A stretch of DNA of 37,164 bases, taken from positions 1-37,164 of the forward strand of contig SUYV01000021.1 of the NCBI GenBank assembly GCA_015060255.1, read 5' to 3'. Each line of letters begins with the position of its first letter. Positions within the stretch are counted from its first letter, which is position 1. The notes beneath the pieces are model-generated. The model did not search any database, was not told the DNA's origin, and saw only the letters and a program-made list of their open reading frames with translations. This stretch comes from Bacteroidales bacterium (GTDB lineage: Bacteria > Bacteroidota > Bacteroidia > Bacteroidales > UBA932). This document shows, piece by piece, positions 1 to 7,747 of this stretch. A program made the position numbers and the translations under genes.

Positions 1-101
1 GTTATGTTATATCCTCTCCTGGTCAGCTCTTCAATGGCTCCGATATATGCCCATCCGCGCGGCCCGCCGCTGGAAAGCACAAGTGCAACATCCTTTCCCA
101 T
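1..101 (-). CDS. Patatin-like phospholipase family protein (5' end only)
   Basis: This is the N-terminal 33 codons of a minus-strand gene that runs off the window. Translation from the ATG at 101-99 gives a beta-strand (MGKDVALVLSSGG) followed by GGPRGWAYIGAIEEL. This matches the glycine-rich oxyanion-hole motif (GGxxRG, then a helix) at the start of patatin-like serine hydrolases. In the family this loop stabilises the oxyanion while a downstream GxSxG serine and an Asp form the catalytic dyad; neither lies in the window. There is no signal peptide before the motif, so this start implies a cytoplasmic protein or a cytoplasmic-facing domain. The family is clear but the substrate cannot be inferred. 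Confidence 0.72.
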   Translation of the reverse strand, partial: MGKDVALVLSSGGPRGWAYIGAIEELTRRGYNI

Positions 102-189
102 AATGATTGCTGTTATATAGCAACAAATATAGCAAAAATCATAGAATAATCATCTTGGCGTTTAACTGTTTGATATCCAGAGAAATACT

Positions 190-225
190 AAAACCTCGTG
201 CAGCCGGAGGGGAGCACGAGGTTTT
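190..225 (-). terminator. Intrinsic terminator downstream of pflA
   Basis: The arms AAAACCTCGTGC (190-201) and GCACGAGGTTTT (214-225) form a perfect 12-bp stem with a 12-nt loop. Read on the minus strand, the stem ends in TTTT and lies about 40 nt past the pflA stop, as expected for a Rho-independent terminator of pflBA. The A/T-flanked symmetry could also let it work on the plus strand. Confidence 0.8.
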
Positions 226-262
226 GGTAATGCGTTGATATGTAGTGAATTATGCGTCAGGA

Positions 263-988
263 TCAATTCAGGACTGCACAGGTGAAATACTCGTTGAAGA
301 GGGACATTGCCCTGTCGAGCTGCTCCGGTGTGTTTGTCTTCGTGTCCTTGAGCAGGTATTCCTGTCCCATGGTCTCATACTTATGGATACCTAAAGTATG
401 GTATGGCAGGACCTCCACTCTCTGGAGCATCTTGAAGTCCTTGAAATGCTCTCCGAGCGCTCTGATGTCTTCCTCGAAGTCGCTGATGCCCGGAACGAGC
501 ACATAGCGGAGCCAGAACGGCTTGCCGTTGTCCTCCAGCCACTGGGCTGTCTTGAGAGTCTGCTCGTTGCTGCGGCCGGTCAGGTCCCGGTGTCTCGCAT
601 CATTGAACTGCTTGCAGTCCAGAAGCACGAGGTCAGTCTGCCTGAACAGCTCCTCGATGTCGCTGTTCCATGCGCCTCCGTTGGTGTCTATGCAGATGTT
701 GATGCCTTCCTCCTTCAGTCTTGCGTACAGCGGAAGGAGTTCCCTGGCCTGCATGGTAGGCTCACCACCGGAGAATGTGATGCCGCCTCTTCTTCCGAAG
801 AAAGGCTTCTGGCTTACAGCCATCTTCACTATCTCCTCCACTTCTGTGGGAGTGCCTCCTTCAAAGGCTATAGTGTCCGGATTTGCGCAGTACAGGCAGC
901 GGAAAGGGCAGCCCTGCAGAAAAACGACGAGCCTTAAACCTGGCCCGTCGTATGTTCCCATTGATTCGTAAGAATGAACCTTGAGCAT
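263..988 (-). CDS. pflA: Pyruvate formate-lyase-activating enzyme (radical SAM)
   Basis: The 241-residue product is a radical SAM enzyme that abstracts a hydrogen from the glycine of pyruvate formate-lyase to create the glycyl radical. The CxxxCxxC cluster motif is visible as C27-PFR-C31-LY-C34, preceded by the family signature YDGPGLR. A glycine-rich SAM-binding strand (GGITFSGGEPTMQ) follows. Length is normal for PflA. It overlaps the pflB stop by one base (TAATG at 990-986), which suggests translational coupling, and both genes read towards the terminator at 190-225. The enzyme is cytoplasmic and oxygen-sensitive. Other glycyl-radical activases are similar, but adjacency to a canonical PflB settles the assignment. 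Confidence 0.96.
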   Translation of the reverse strand: MLKVHSYESMGTYDGPGLRLVVFLQGCPFRCLYCANPDTIAFEGGTPTEVEEIVKMAVSQKPFFGRRGGITFSGGEPTMQARELLPLYARLKEEGINICIDTNGGAWNSDIEELFRQTDLVLLDCKQFNDARHRDLTGRSNEQTLKTAQWLEDNGKPFWLRYVLVPGISDFEEDIRALGEHFKDFKMLQRVEVLPYHTLGIHKYETMGQEYLLKDTKTNTPEQLDRAMSLFNEYFTCAVLN

Positions 989-3213
989 TATCTGAGTGAC
1001 TCGTGGAATGTTCTTGAAATAACCTCGAGCTGGTGCTCACGGCTGAGTCTTGTGAAGTTCACAGCGTATCCTGAAACGCGGATTGTGAGCTGCGGATACT
1101 TCTCAGGGTGCTCCATTGCATCCTCGAGCATCTCTCTGTTGAGGACGTTCACGTTGAGGTGGTGTGCACCCTTAGTGAAATATCCGTCCATGAGAGTGAT
1201 GAGGTTGTCGATCTTGTCCTCGTCTGTAGGACCGAGTGACTTAGGCACGATAGAGAATGTATTCGAGATACCGTCCTTTGCATCGTGGTAGTCGAGCTTT
1301 GCTACAGATGAGAGTGACGCAACCGCTCCGTGAGTGTCACGGCCGTGCATTGGGTTTGCACCTGGTGCGAATGCCACGCCCTTTGCTCTTCCGTCAGGAG
1401 TTGCACCTGTCTTCTTTCCGTACATCACGTTTGAAGTGATGGTAAGGAGTGAGAGGGTAGGCTGTGCTCCCTTGTAGATCTTGCGTGCGCAGAGCTCTGT
1501 GTCGAAGAGCTGGACAACGTCGCGTGCGAGTACGTCAACCCTGTCGTCGTCGTTACCGAACATAGGGAAGTCGCCCTCGATGTCGAAGCCCTCTGTGAGA
1601 CCCTCTGAGTTGCGGCGTGCTGTCACCTTTGCATACTTGATAGCTGAAAGCGAGTCTGCCACGATAGAGAGACCTGCCACACCATATGCGAGGTTGATTG
1701 TAGGGTTTGTATCGATGAACGCCATCTGAGACCTCTCATAGTCATACTTGTCATGCATGAAGTGGATGATGTTCATTGTCTCGTTGTATACGCGGGCAAC
1801 CTCGTGGAGAACCTTCTTATAGTTTTCCATTACCTCCTCGAAGTCGAGTACGTTGCTCTTGAGAGGCTTGATTCCCTCTACCATGAGAGTGCCTGTGTTC
1901 TCGCAGCGTCCGCCGTTGATTGCAAGGAGGAGAGCCTTTGCGAGGTTGGCACGTGCGCCGAAGAACTGGATTGCCTTACCGATTGCCTGGTATGATACGC
2001 AGCATGCGATACCGTAGTCGTCGCAGCCTCTTACCTTACGCATGAGCGAGTCGTTCTCGTACTGTACTGAGCTTGTGTCGATAGAAACCTTTGCGCAGAA
2101 CTCCTTGAATCCATCAGGGAGCTGTGGATGCCAGAGGACTGTCATGTTCGGCTCTGGTGCAGGTCCGAGGTTGTAGAGAGTCTGGAGGAAACGGAACGAG
2201 GTCTTTGTAACCTTGCTCTTTCCACCTGTGAAACGGCCTCCGATAGCCTCAGTGATCCATGTAGGGTCGCCGGCGAAGAGCTCGTTGTATGCGTTCATTC
2301 TGAGGTGACGTACCATTCTGAGCTTCATTACGAACTGGTCGATGAGCTCCTGTGCGAATGACTCGTCGATGAGGTTGTGGTCGAGGTCATACTGGATGAA
2401 GATATCGAGGAATGATGATACGTTTCCGAGTGACATCGCTGCTCCGTCCTGCTCCTTGACAGCAGCAAGATATGCCATGTAGAGCCACTGAACCGCCTCC
2501 TGGGCGCTTCTTGCAGGCCTGCTGAGGTCGAGACCGTAGTAGTTACCCATGACCTTGATTTCCTGAAGGGCCCTGATCTGCTCTGCAACCTCCTCGCGGA
2601 GAGTGATGCGTGAGCGGGTCATTGTTCCTGTAAGGTTCTTGAGGTCTTCCTTCTTTGCCTCGATGAGCCTGTCGATACCATAGAGCGCAAGTCTTCTGTA
2701 GTCACCGATGATACGTCCTCTTGCATAGTTGTCAGGAAGTCCTGTGAGGAAGCCGAGTGACCTGTACTTGCGGATCTCTTCTGTATATACGTCGAATACA
2801 CCGTCGTTGTGTGTCTTTCTATAGTGAGTGAAAATCTCCTTCACCTTAGGATCGAGCTCTACGCCGTTCTCCTGGCAAGCCTTCTCCACTACCTTGAGAC
2901 CTCCGAAAGGCTTGATGGCCCTCTTGAGGAGCTCATCTGTCTGGAGACCTACGATAAGCTCGTTCTCCTTGTCGATGTAACCTGCTGCGTGTGAAGTGAT
3001 TGTTGAGATTGTCTGTGCGTCGATTGCACGTACGCCTCCGTTCTCTCTCTCTTCTGCGAGAGCCTCGAGGCACTTGTTCCAGAGCTTCTTCGTACGCTCT
3101 GTAGGTCCCTGAAGGAATGATGCGTCACCTTCGTAAGGGGTAATGTTGCTGTATACGAAATCTGCAACATCGATTCTGCGGCTCCATCTGCCGTCGTTGA
3201 ATTTCTGTGTCAT
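988..3213 (-). CDS. pflB: Formate C-acetyltransferase (pyruvate formate-lyase)
   Basis: This glycyl-radical enzyme converts pyruvate and CoA to acetyl-CoA and formate. The product is 741 residues from the ATG at 3213. An upstream in-frame ATG at 3294 would add 27 residues, but that stretch covers the promoter and is not conserved-looking. The tandem active-site cysteines C404-C405 lie in IACCVS, and the radical-bearing glycine is about residue 715 in RVSGYAV near the C-terminus. Both positions fit the E. coli enzyme. A Bacteroidetes-type promoter lies just upstream, and pflA follows with a one-base overlap. This is the main anaerobic acetyl-CoA-forming step visible in the window. Confidence 0.97.
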   Translation of the reverse strand: MTQKFNDGRWSRRIDVADFVYSNITPYEGDASFLQGPTERTKKLWNKCLEALAEERENGGVRAIDAQTISTITSHAAGYIDKENELIVGLQTDELLKRAIKPFGGLKVVEKACQENGVELDPKVKEIFTHYRKTHNDGVFDVYTEEIRKYRSLGFLTGLPDNYARGRIIGDYRRLALYGIDRLIEAKKEDLKNLTGTMTRSRITLREEVAEQIRALQEIKVMGNYYGLDLSRPARSAQEAVQWLYMAYLAAVKEQDGAAMSLGNVSSFLDIFIQYDLDHNLIDESFAQELIDQFVMKLRMVRHLRMNAYNELFAGDPTWITEAIGGRFTGGKSKVTKTSFRFLQTLYNLGPAPEPNMTVLWHPQLPDGFKEFCAKVSIDTSSVQYENDSLMRKVRGCDDYGIACCVSYQAIGKAIQFFGARANLAKALLLAINGGRCENTGTLMVEGIKPLKSNVLDFEEVMENYKKVLHEVARVYNETMNIIHFMHDKYDYERSQMAFIDTNPTINLAYGVAGLSIVADSLSAIKYAKVTARRNSEGLTEGFDIEGDFPMFGNDDDRVDVLARDVVQLFDTELCARKIYKGAQPTLSLLTITSNVMYGKKTGATPDGRAKGVAFAPGANPMHGRDTHGAVASLSSVAKLDYHDAKDGISNTFSIVPKSLGPTDEDKIDNLITLMDGYFTKGAHHLNVNVLNREMLEDAMEHPEKYPQLTIRVSGYAVNFTRLSREHQLEVISRTFHESLR

Positions 3214-3238
3214 AATATACCTTATATAATATCGGGCG

Positions 3239-3269
3239 CAAAGGTAACTCCAAATTTCATATAAAACAA
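3239..3269 (-). promoter_or_regulatory. Promoter of pflBA
   Basis: On the minus strand TTG (3269-3267) is followed after 20 nt by TACCTTTG (3246-3239). This fits the Bacteroidetes -33 TTG / -7 TAnnTTTG arrangement, including its spacing. The -7 element ends 25 nt before the chosen pflB ATG, supporting the shorter start. It is the best-formed promoter in the window. Confidence 0.7.
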
Positions 3270-3323
3270 TCCCTGAAGTGTGGTATTGTAACAAAAAACT
3301 CTGAAAATCTTCAGAAGTTTAAG

Positions 3324-3347
3324 TGAGAGCGACTTGCGCCGCTCTCA
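3324..3347 (-). terminator. Possible terminator hairpin after ssb
   Basis: TGAGAGCG (3324-3331) and CGCTCTCA (3340-3347) pair perfectly over 8 bp with an 8-nt loop, about 20 nt past the ssb stop. Read on the minus strand no clear U-run follows (CTTAAACTTC), so termination would be weak or Rho-assisted. It separates ssb from the pflB promoter. Confidence 0.45.
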
Positions 3348-3367
3348 TGCACATTCCTTGGCCTGCA

Positions 3368-3706
3368 TCAGATGCCTTCCGGTTCCTCTTCGAGTATCCT
3401 CAATCTGTTGGCAAGCACTTCGTAGAACTGCTTTTCAGTACCGTCCGCACCTGTATATCTGGTAGTTCTCAGTCTGCCGGTTACATAGACCGGTACACCC
3501 ACTGCGATTCTGGCTATGTCAGCGGTGTCACGGCTTTCCCATGCCACCACATTGTGCCATGTCGTCTCTGAAACGGCTCCTCCTTCGCGGGTCTTGTAAA
3601 GAATGTCGGTAGCCAGCGAGAAATTCGCTACCTTGCTGCCGTTGAACTCGTTGGCACGGACAAAGCCTACTCTGCCTTGAAGTTCGATCTTGTTGATGTG
3701 TTCCAT
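3368..3706 (-). CDS. ssb: Single-stranded DNA-binding protein (short form)
   Basis: The 112-residue product is an OB-fold SSB, with MEHINKIELQGRVG at the N-terminus and the typical ETTWHNVVAWE, VYVTGRLR and YEVLANRLRIL strands. I chose the ATG at 3706 because MEHINKIEL aligns with the usual SSB N-terminus; an ATG five codons upstream (3721) is possible. The protein ends almost directly after the OB fold in EEEPEGI. It lacks both the long disordered tail and the DDDIPF-like tip that recruits SSB partners in canonical SSBs. It may therefore be a secondary SSB paralogue rather than the main replication SSB. It diverges from the zinc-ribbon gene. Confidence 0.88.
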   Translation of the reverse strand: MEHINKIELQGRVGFVRANEFNGSKVANFSLATDILYKTREGGAVSETTWHNVVAWESRDTADIARIAVGVPVYVTGRLRTTRYTGADGTEKQFYEVLANRLRILEEEPEGI

Positions 3707-3721
3707 AAGATTCTCTCTCAT

Positions 3722-3984
3722 TTAAGTTTGACTTGTTCTTCCCCACATCTTATGCGCGCCTTGTAGGTTGGCGCAAAGTAAGTGATTTAAAATGAGTTAT
3801 CAATAGTTTTCCGGAGATGCGCCTGCAGTTTTTTCTTTTTTTTATAATTATTTCCGAATCTTAAGATTTTAAGATTTTTTTTAATTTTAAAAAAGAGAAA
3901 AATCTTGTTAAAGAAATAGAAAAATCGTCGTTCCGCTATTGGATGTCTTGTCCATCCTGATGATATTTGGCTGAAAAAAGAAAG
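3722..3984. other. AT-rich divergent intergenic region
   Basis: This spacer separates ssb (minus) from the zinc-ribbon gene (plus). Positions 3829-3925 are almost pure A/T, with T- and A-runs and short self-complementary words such as AATCTTAAGATT. On the minus side TTACTTTG (3781-3774) is a weak -7 candidate for ssb. On the plus side GATATTTG just before 3970 is a weak candidate for the downstream gene. I see no coding potential I would defend. Confidence 0.4.
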
Positions 3985-4401
3985 ATGGGTTACGATAAGA
4001 AGATAGTAAGGATATTGCCGAGGTGTCTTCATTGCGGAGTGCAGATAAGGTATGGAAGGACTGATAAACGCTACTGCTGTGACGAGTGCCGCAACAGGCA
4101 TAACAATGCTCAGGCAAAGGCAGGAAGGGCATATCGTCGCAAGATAATGTCTCTGTTGTCTTCCAATTATGACCTGCTTAATGAACTGGTCAAGTCCGGT
4201 ATCGACTCTGTCGATCTGATCGATCTTGTGACTATGGGTTTTTCTCCTTCGGTCATGACTTCCTTCCATAGGGTGGGGAAGCATGATGAGTTCTGTTGTT
4301 TTGATATAAAGTACATTATGACGCGTACCAGATTGTATGCTATATCGAAAATACAAAATGTTTCCTTAAATTTGCAGATTGGTATGAATCCGGAAGATTA
4401 A
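3985..4401 (+). CDS. Small zinc-ribbon protein of unknown function
   Basis: The predicted protein has 138 residues. Four cysteines, C14-LH-C17 and C32-DE-C35, form a treble-clef or zinc-ribbon-like site (CLHCG ... YCCDECRNRHNN), as in FCS- and MYM-like fingers. A basic helix and then a helical C-terminal half (NELVKSGIDSVDLIDLVTMGF) follow. The C-terminal part contains FCCFDIKYIMTR, which could be a small winged-helix or dimerisation region; I do not recognise a named family. The ATG at 3985 is preferred to the TTG at 3967 because a purine-rich AAAGAAAG precedes it. DNA or RNA binding is an inference from the fold and the basic charge. Confidence 0.7.
   Translation: MGYDKKIVRILPRCLHCGVQIRYGRTDKRYCCDECRNRHNNAQAKAGRAYRRKIMSLLSSNYDLLNELVKSGIDSVDLIDLVTMGFSPSVMTSFHRVGKHDEFCCFDIKYIMTRTRLYAISKIQNVSLNLQIGMNPED
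4367..4374 (+). promoter_or_regulatory. Candidate -7 element for dcp
   Basis: TAAATTTG matches TAnnTTTG and lies 44 nt before the dcp ATG, inside the 3' end of the preceding gene. No TTG is found at the expected -33 position, so support rests on the -7 match alone. Confidence 0.4.
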
Positions 4402-4418
4402 CGTACAATAATAAGAAT

Positions 4419-6509
4419 ATGAAAAGGAAACTACTTATCGCAGGCCTTGTGCTTGCAGTTATCAGCAGTTGCAAGATGGAAAATCCACTTTTGACGGAGT
4501 CGACCGCACCGTTCGGCGCTCCACAGTTTGACAAGATCCGCAATGAGCACTATCTGCCGGCTTTCGAGCAGGGTATCGCAGAGGCCAAGGCGGAGATCGA
4601 TGCCATCGTGGCAAACCAGGAAGAGCCTACATTCGAGAACACAATCGAGGCGATGGAGTATGCCGGAGCCACTCTTGACAGGGTTGCAGGCATCTTCTAC
4701 AACCTCATGGAGGCAAACACCAATGACGAGATGCAGCAGATTGCAGAACAGGTGTCACCTATGCTCACAGAGTACTCTATGTACGTGTCTCTCAACAACG
4801 ACCTTTTCCAGAAGGTGAAGGCTGTATATGAGAAGAGGAACGAACTCGGTCTCGATCAGGATCAGATGACCCTCCTCGAGGACAACTACAAAAGCTTCGT
4901 ACGCGGAGGAGCCAACCTCTCTGACGAGGATAAGGCTCTCTACAGCAAGTGGTCAGAGGAACTTTCGCTCACAACTCTCCAGTTCAGCAAGAACGTCCTT
5001 GCCGCTACAAACGCATACACCCTCCATATCACTGATGAGGCAGACCTCGCAGGTCTTCCTGAGTATGTGAAGACAATGGGTGCTGAGACAGCGAAGGAGA
5101 AGGGTCTCGAGGGTTGGGCATACACCCTTGACTACCCAAGCTACGGCCCATTCCTCAAGTACAGCACAAACCGTGACCTTCGTGAGCAGATCTGGATGGC
5201 ATACAATACAAGGGCCATCGGAGGTGAGTTCGACAACACTGAGATCGTGAAGAAGATCGTAGACCTCAGGATCAAGATCGCAAACATCCTCGGCTATGAG
5301 ACTTATGCGGACTATGCTCTCGAGGAGAGGATGGCAAAGAGCAAGGATACGGTGAACGGCTTCATCATGCAGCTCCTCGAGCCGTCGCTCGAGTTCGCCA
5401 GGAAGGATGTTGCTGATGTATACGCATATGCAAAGGCCAACGGCTTCACAGAGCCGAAGCTCATGCCTTGGGACTTCTCATACTGGTCAGAGCGCTATCA
5501 GGAGGCAGAGTATGCACTCAACGAAGAGCAGCTCAAGCCGTACTTCCAGCTTGAGAGCTGCATTGATGCAGTGTTCTCTCTTGCAAACCGTCTCTATGGA
5601 ATCACATTCCACGAGCTTGACAATGTCCCTGTATATCACGAGGATGTGAAGGTTTATGAGGTGAAGGATGCAGACGGCAGCCACCTTGCTCTCTTCTATG
5701 CTGACTTCTTCCCAAGAGCAAGCAAGAGAGGAGGCGCATGGATGACCGAGTTCCGCGGCCAGAGCATCAAGGATGGCGTAGAATATCGTCCGTTCATCAG
5801 CACGGTGATGAACTTCACCAAGCCTTCCGGTGACGCTCCGTCACTCATCACTCACAGCGAGCTCACAACATTCCTCCACGAGTTCGGCCACGCCCTCCAC
5901 GGCATTCTCGCCCAGGGCCGTTACGGCTCTCTCACAGGAACAGGCGTGTCTCGCGATTTTGTCGAGCTTCCTTCACAGATCATGGAGAACTGGGCATATG
6001 AGCCTGAGTATCTCAACTCATTTGCAAAGCACTATCAGACAGGAGAGCCTATCCCTGCAGAGCTTATCGAGAAGATTGTTGCAGCAAAGAACTACCTTGC
6101 AGGCTATGGCCAGGTACGTCAGCTCCACTTTGCATATCTTGACATGGCATGGCATACTCTCAAGGAGGTTCCTGCAGCCGGCACAGTAGAGTTCGAGCAG
6201 GCATCCCTGGCACCATATTCGATCATGCCTTCAGCTGACGGAGCGGCATTCTCGACTTCATTCTCACACATCTTCTCAGGCGGATACTCTGCAGGATACT
6301 ACTCATACAAGTGGGCAGAGGTTCTTGAGGCAGACGCATTCTCACTCTTCAAGGAGAAGGGCATCTTCAACACAGAGGTTGCTGCTTCATTCAGAAAGAA
6401 CATCCTCGAGAAGGGCGGTGCAGAGGACGAGGCTGTCATCTACCGCAACTTCCGCGGTCATGATCCAGAGCCACAGGCACTGATGGAGAAGCTCGGTCTT
6501 ACCAAGTAA
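4419..6509 (+). CDS. dcp: Peptidyl-dipeptidase Dcp, M3 family, probable lipoprotein
   Basis: This 696-residue M3 zinc metallopeptidase would remove C-terminal dipeptides from oligopeptides. The HEFGH zinc motif is at residues 487-491, with the third ligand probably E516 in FVELPSQ, 29 residues after the first His as in thimet oligopeptidase-like enzymes. The N-terminus has a positively charged start, a hydrophobic stretch and ISSC, a plausible lipobox with Cys at about residue 18. That predicts an envelope-anchored enzyme rather than the cytoplasmic form of enterobacteria. Length is typical. It stands alone, with its own candidate promoter and a strong palindrome after the stop. Oligopeptidase A is the main alternative within M3. 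Confidence 0.93.
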   Translation: MKRKLLIAGLVLAVISSCKMENPLLTESTAPFGAPQFDKIRNEHYLPAFEQGIAEAKAEIDAIVANQEEPTFENTIEAMEYAGATLDRVAGIFYNLMEANTNDEMQQIAEQVSPMLTEYSMYVSLNNDLFQKVKAVYEKRNELGLDQDQMTLLEDNYKSFVRGGANLSDEDKALYSKWSEELSLTTLQFSKNVLAATNAYTLHITDEADLAGLPEYVKTMGAETAKEKGLEGWAYTLDYPSYGPFLKYSTNRDLREQIWMAYNTRAIGGEFDNTEIVKKIVDLRIKIANILGYETYADYALEERMAKSKDTVNGFIMQLLEPSLEFARKDVADVYAYAKANGFTEPKLMPWDFSYWSERYQEAEYALNEEQLKPYFQLESCIDAVFSLANRLYGITFHELDNVPVYHEDVKVYEVKDADGSHLALFYADFFPRASKRGGAWMTEFRGQSIKDGVEYRPFISTVMNFTKPSGDAPSLITHSELTTFLHEFGHALHGILAQGRYGSLTGTGVSRDFVELPSQIMENWAYEPEYLNSFAKHYQTGEPIPAELIEKIVAAKNYLAGYGQVRQLHFAYLDMAWHTLKEVPAAGTVEFEQASLAPYSIMPSADGAAFSTSFSHIFSGGYSAGYYSYKWAEVLEADAFSLFKEKGIFNTEVAASFRKNILEKGGAEDEAVIYRNFRGHDPEPQALMEKLGLTK

Positions 6510-6511
6510 AC

Positions 6512-6605
6512 ATCATCCACGAAAACATAGCGAAAGCGTGGCAGATCCAGCCTTTGAGGTGGGTATCTGCCACGCTTTTCCCATATAACCGTGGACGGTG
6601 TCCGC
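6512..6605. repeat. 94-bp palindromic repeat, left copy flanking the RAYT gene
   Basis: This copy holds a perfect 14-bp inner dyad, AAAGCGTGGCAGAT (6533-6546) with ATCTGCCACGCTTT (6565-6578). A weaker outer dyad pairs CATCATCCACG (6511-6521) with CGTGGACGGTG. The element recurs at 7642-7735 with the same length and only four differences; the first 70 bases are identical. The right arm runs into TTTT, and the element begins 2 nt after the dcp stop, so it may also terminate dcp transcription. Confidence 0.9.
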
Positions 6606-6730
6606 ACATAAGGAAAAAGAAATAATTTTAAGAAAAAGAAAAACCTGCATGCCCCCTATTGCATACATGAACTGATGTTCTCACCTTTGGAATAAAACAA
6701 TAATCCAAAAGGCTTGAAGAACTTTTGGAC

Positions 6731-6746
6731 CGTCCCGGTAGGGACG
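6731..6746. repeat. Short perfect hairpin upstream of the RAYT gene
   Basis: CGTCCC-GGTA-GGGACG forms a 6-bp GC-rich stem with a tetraloop, 20 nt before the transposase ATG. It could be a translational control hairpin or a small REP-like recognition palindrome. An alternative TTG start at 6725 would place it inside the coding region. Confidence 0.55.
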
Positions 6747-6766
6747 AAAAATATAAAACATGTTAT

Positions 6767-7639
6767 ATGGAGGGGAACAAGAAAAAATACTACCATGTGA
6801 GTAGCGAGGCGTTGGAGAAGAACGATATTTTTCAGAGCAGGGAAGACTTTGTTACGGCGATGAATGATATTGCCTTGTGCGTTCTGAAGTACGATGTGTT
6901 GATCATGTGCTTCTGCTTGATGAGCAATCATTTTCATTTCGTTCTGAGGGGGTCATATCAGGAGTGTTATGCATTCATGTGGGAGTTCAAGCGTATATGT
7001 GCAATCAGAATGCGTGACAGAAACGGAGAAGTGAGCGGACTTAAGGGTGTTGAACTGCATTTCGATCTTTTGGATACACAGGAATATCTTGAGAATGCAA
7101 TAGCCTATGCGTTGCGCAATCCGCTGGCTGCACGCATCATCATGATGCCTTATTTCTATGAGTGGTCTTCTTCCACAGCCTATTTCCGTGGTTCGCTTAT
7201 GGAATACGGTATACCTGTAAATACTCTTAGCCTAAGAAAAAGAAGGGAACTGCTTCGAACTCGTCATCCTGAAGTGCCGGATAGTTATATGCTGAACCAT
7301 CAAGGCTACATAAGCCCTTCCTGCTATGTTGCAGTGGAAGAAGTCGAAAGGATATTCCGCCACCCTTCCAGACTGATGATGGCGCTCGCAAAGAAACTAG
7401 AAAATGAATTTGAAGTACAATCCGGTGCTGCAGACCGTATAGTCATGTTGGATAGGGAGCTGAAGACCCAGGTCCTTGAGCTGATAGAGAAAGAGTTCGG
7501 CGTTTCATCGTTGGCTCAATTGTCCGCAGACGATAGACTCCGACTGTGCCTGTTAATGAGAAAGAACTTCAATGCCCCTGTAAAGCAGATAGCAAGAGTA
7601 TTGCGTCTTAGCCAGTCACTTGTCGCTTCAGTTTTGTAG
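6767..7639 (+). CDS. REP-associated tyrosine transposase (Y1/IS200-like, RAYT)
   Basis: The 290-residue product has the Y1 HUH-endonuclease fold. The metal-binding motif H55-F-H57 is in LMSNHFHFVLRG, and the likely catalytic Tyr is Y114 in AYALRNPLAAR, the position of the Y in YxxxNP of RAYTs. A C-terminal extension of about 130 residues ends in a helix-turn-helix-like stretch (VKQIARVLRLSQSLVASVL), reminiscent of the DnaA-like helical tails in this group. The start at 6767 follows GTTAT with no clear ribosome site; the TTG at 6725 is an alternative. In the family these enzymes nick single-stranded palindromes and spread REP sequences. Flanking dyads support that role here. Activity is not proven, but the frame is intact. 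Confidence 0.87.
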   Translation: MEGNKKKYYHVSSEALEKNDIFQSREDFVTAMNDIALCVLKYDVLIMCFCLMSNHFHFVLRGSYQECYAFMWEFKRICAIRMRDRNGEVSGLKGVELHFDLLDTQEYLENAIAYALRNPLAARIIMMPYFYEWSSSTAYFRGSLMEYGIPVNTLSLRKRRELLRTRHPEVPDSYMLNHQGYISPSCYVAVEEVERIFRHPSRLMMALAKKLENEFEVQSGAADRIVMLDRELKTQVLELIEKEFGVSSLAQLSADDRLRLCLLMRKNFNAPVKQIARVLRLSQSLVASVL

Positions 7640-7641
7640 AT

Positions 7642-7735
7642 ATCATCCACGAAAACATAGCGAAAGCGTGGCAGATCCAGCCTTTGAGGTGGGTATCTGC
7701 CACGCTTTTCCTATAAAACTGTGGACGATGTCCGC
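7642..7735. repeat. 94-bp palindromic repeat, right copy flanking the RAYT gene
   Basis: This is the direct copy of the element at 6512-6605. The inner dyad arms are 7663-7676 and 7695-7708. Its outer arms, GATATCATCCAC and GTGGACGATGTC, pair at 11 of 12 positions, better than in the left copy. It lies between the convergent RAYT and transporter genes and could terminate both. Confidence 0.9.
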
Positions 7736-7747
7736 AATTGTATACGG

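Larger units (their letters stand above)
6512..7735 (+). mobile_element. RAYT unit: Y1-type transposase bounded by direct palindromic repeats
   Basis: A REP-associated tyrosine transposase-like gene (6767-7639) sits between two direct copies of a 94-bp dyad element (6512-6605 and 7642-7735), the second starting 2 nt after the transposase stop. RAYT genes are commonly bracketed by the palindromes they recognise. This boundary is inferred from the repeats; no target-site duplication is expected for Y1 enzymes. Confidence 0.6.

Noticed and set aside
3214..3294. A 27-residue N-terminal extension of PflB
   Set aside because: It would be translated from the promoter region and does not resemble known PflB N-termini; the ATG at 3213 fits.
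3787..4356. 189-codon minus-strand frame across the A/T tract and the zinc-ribbon gene
   Set aside because: The translation is low-complexity Phe/Lys/Ile from A/T runs, and the plus strand carries a coherent zinc-finger protein.
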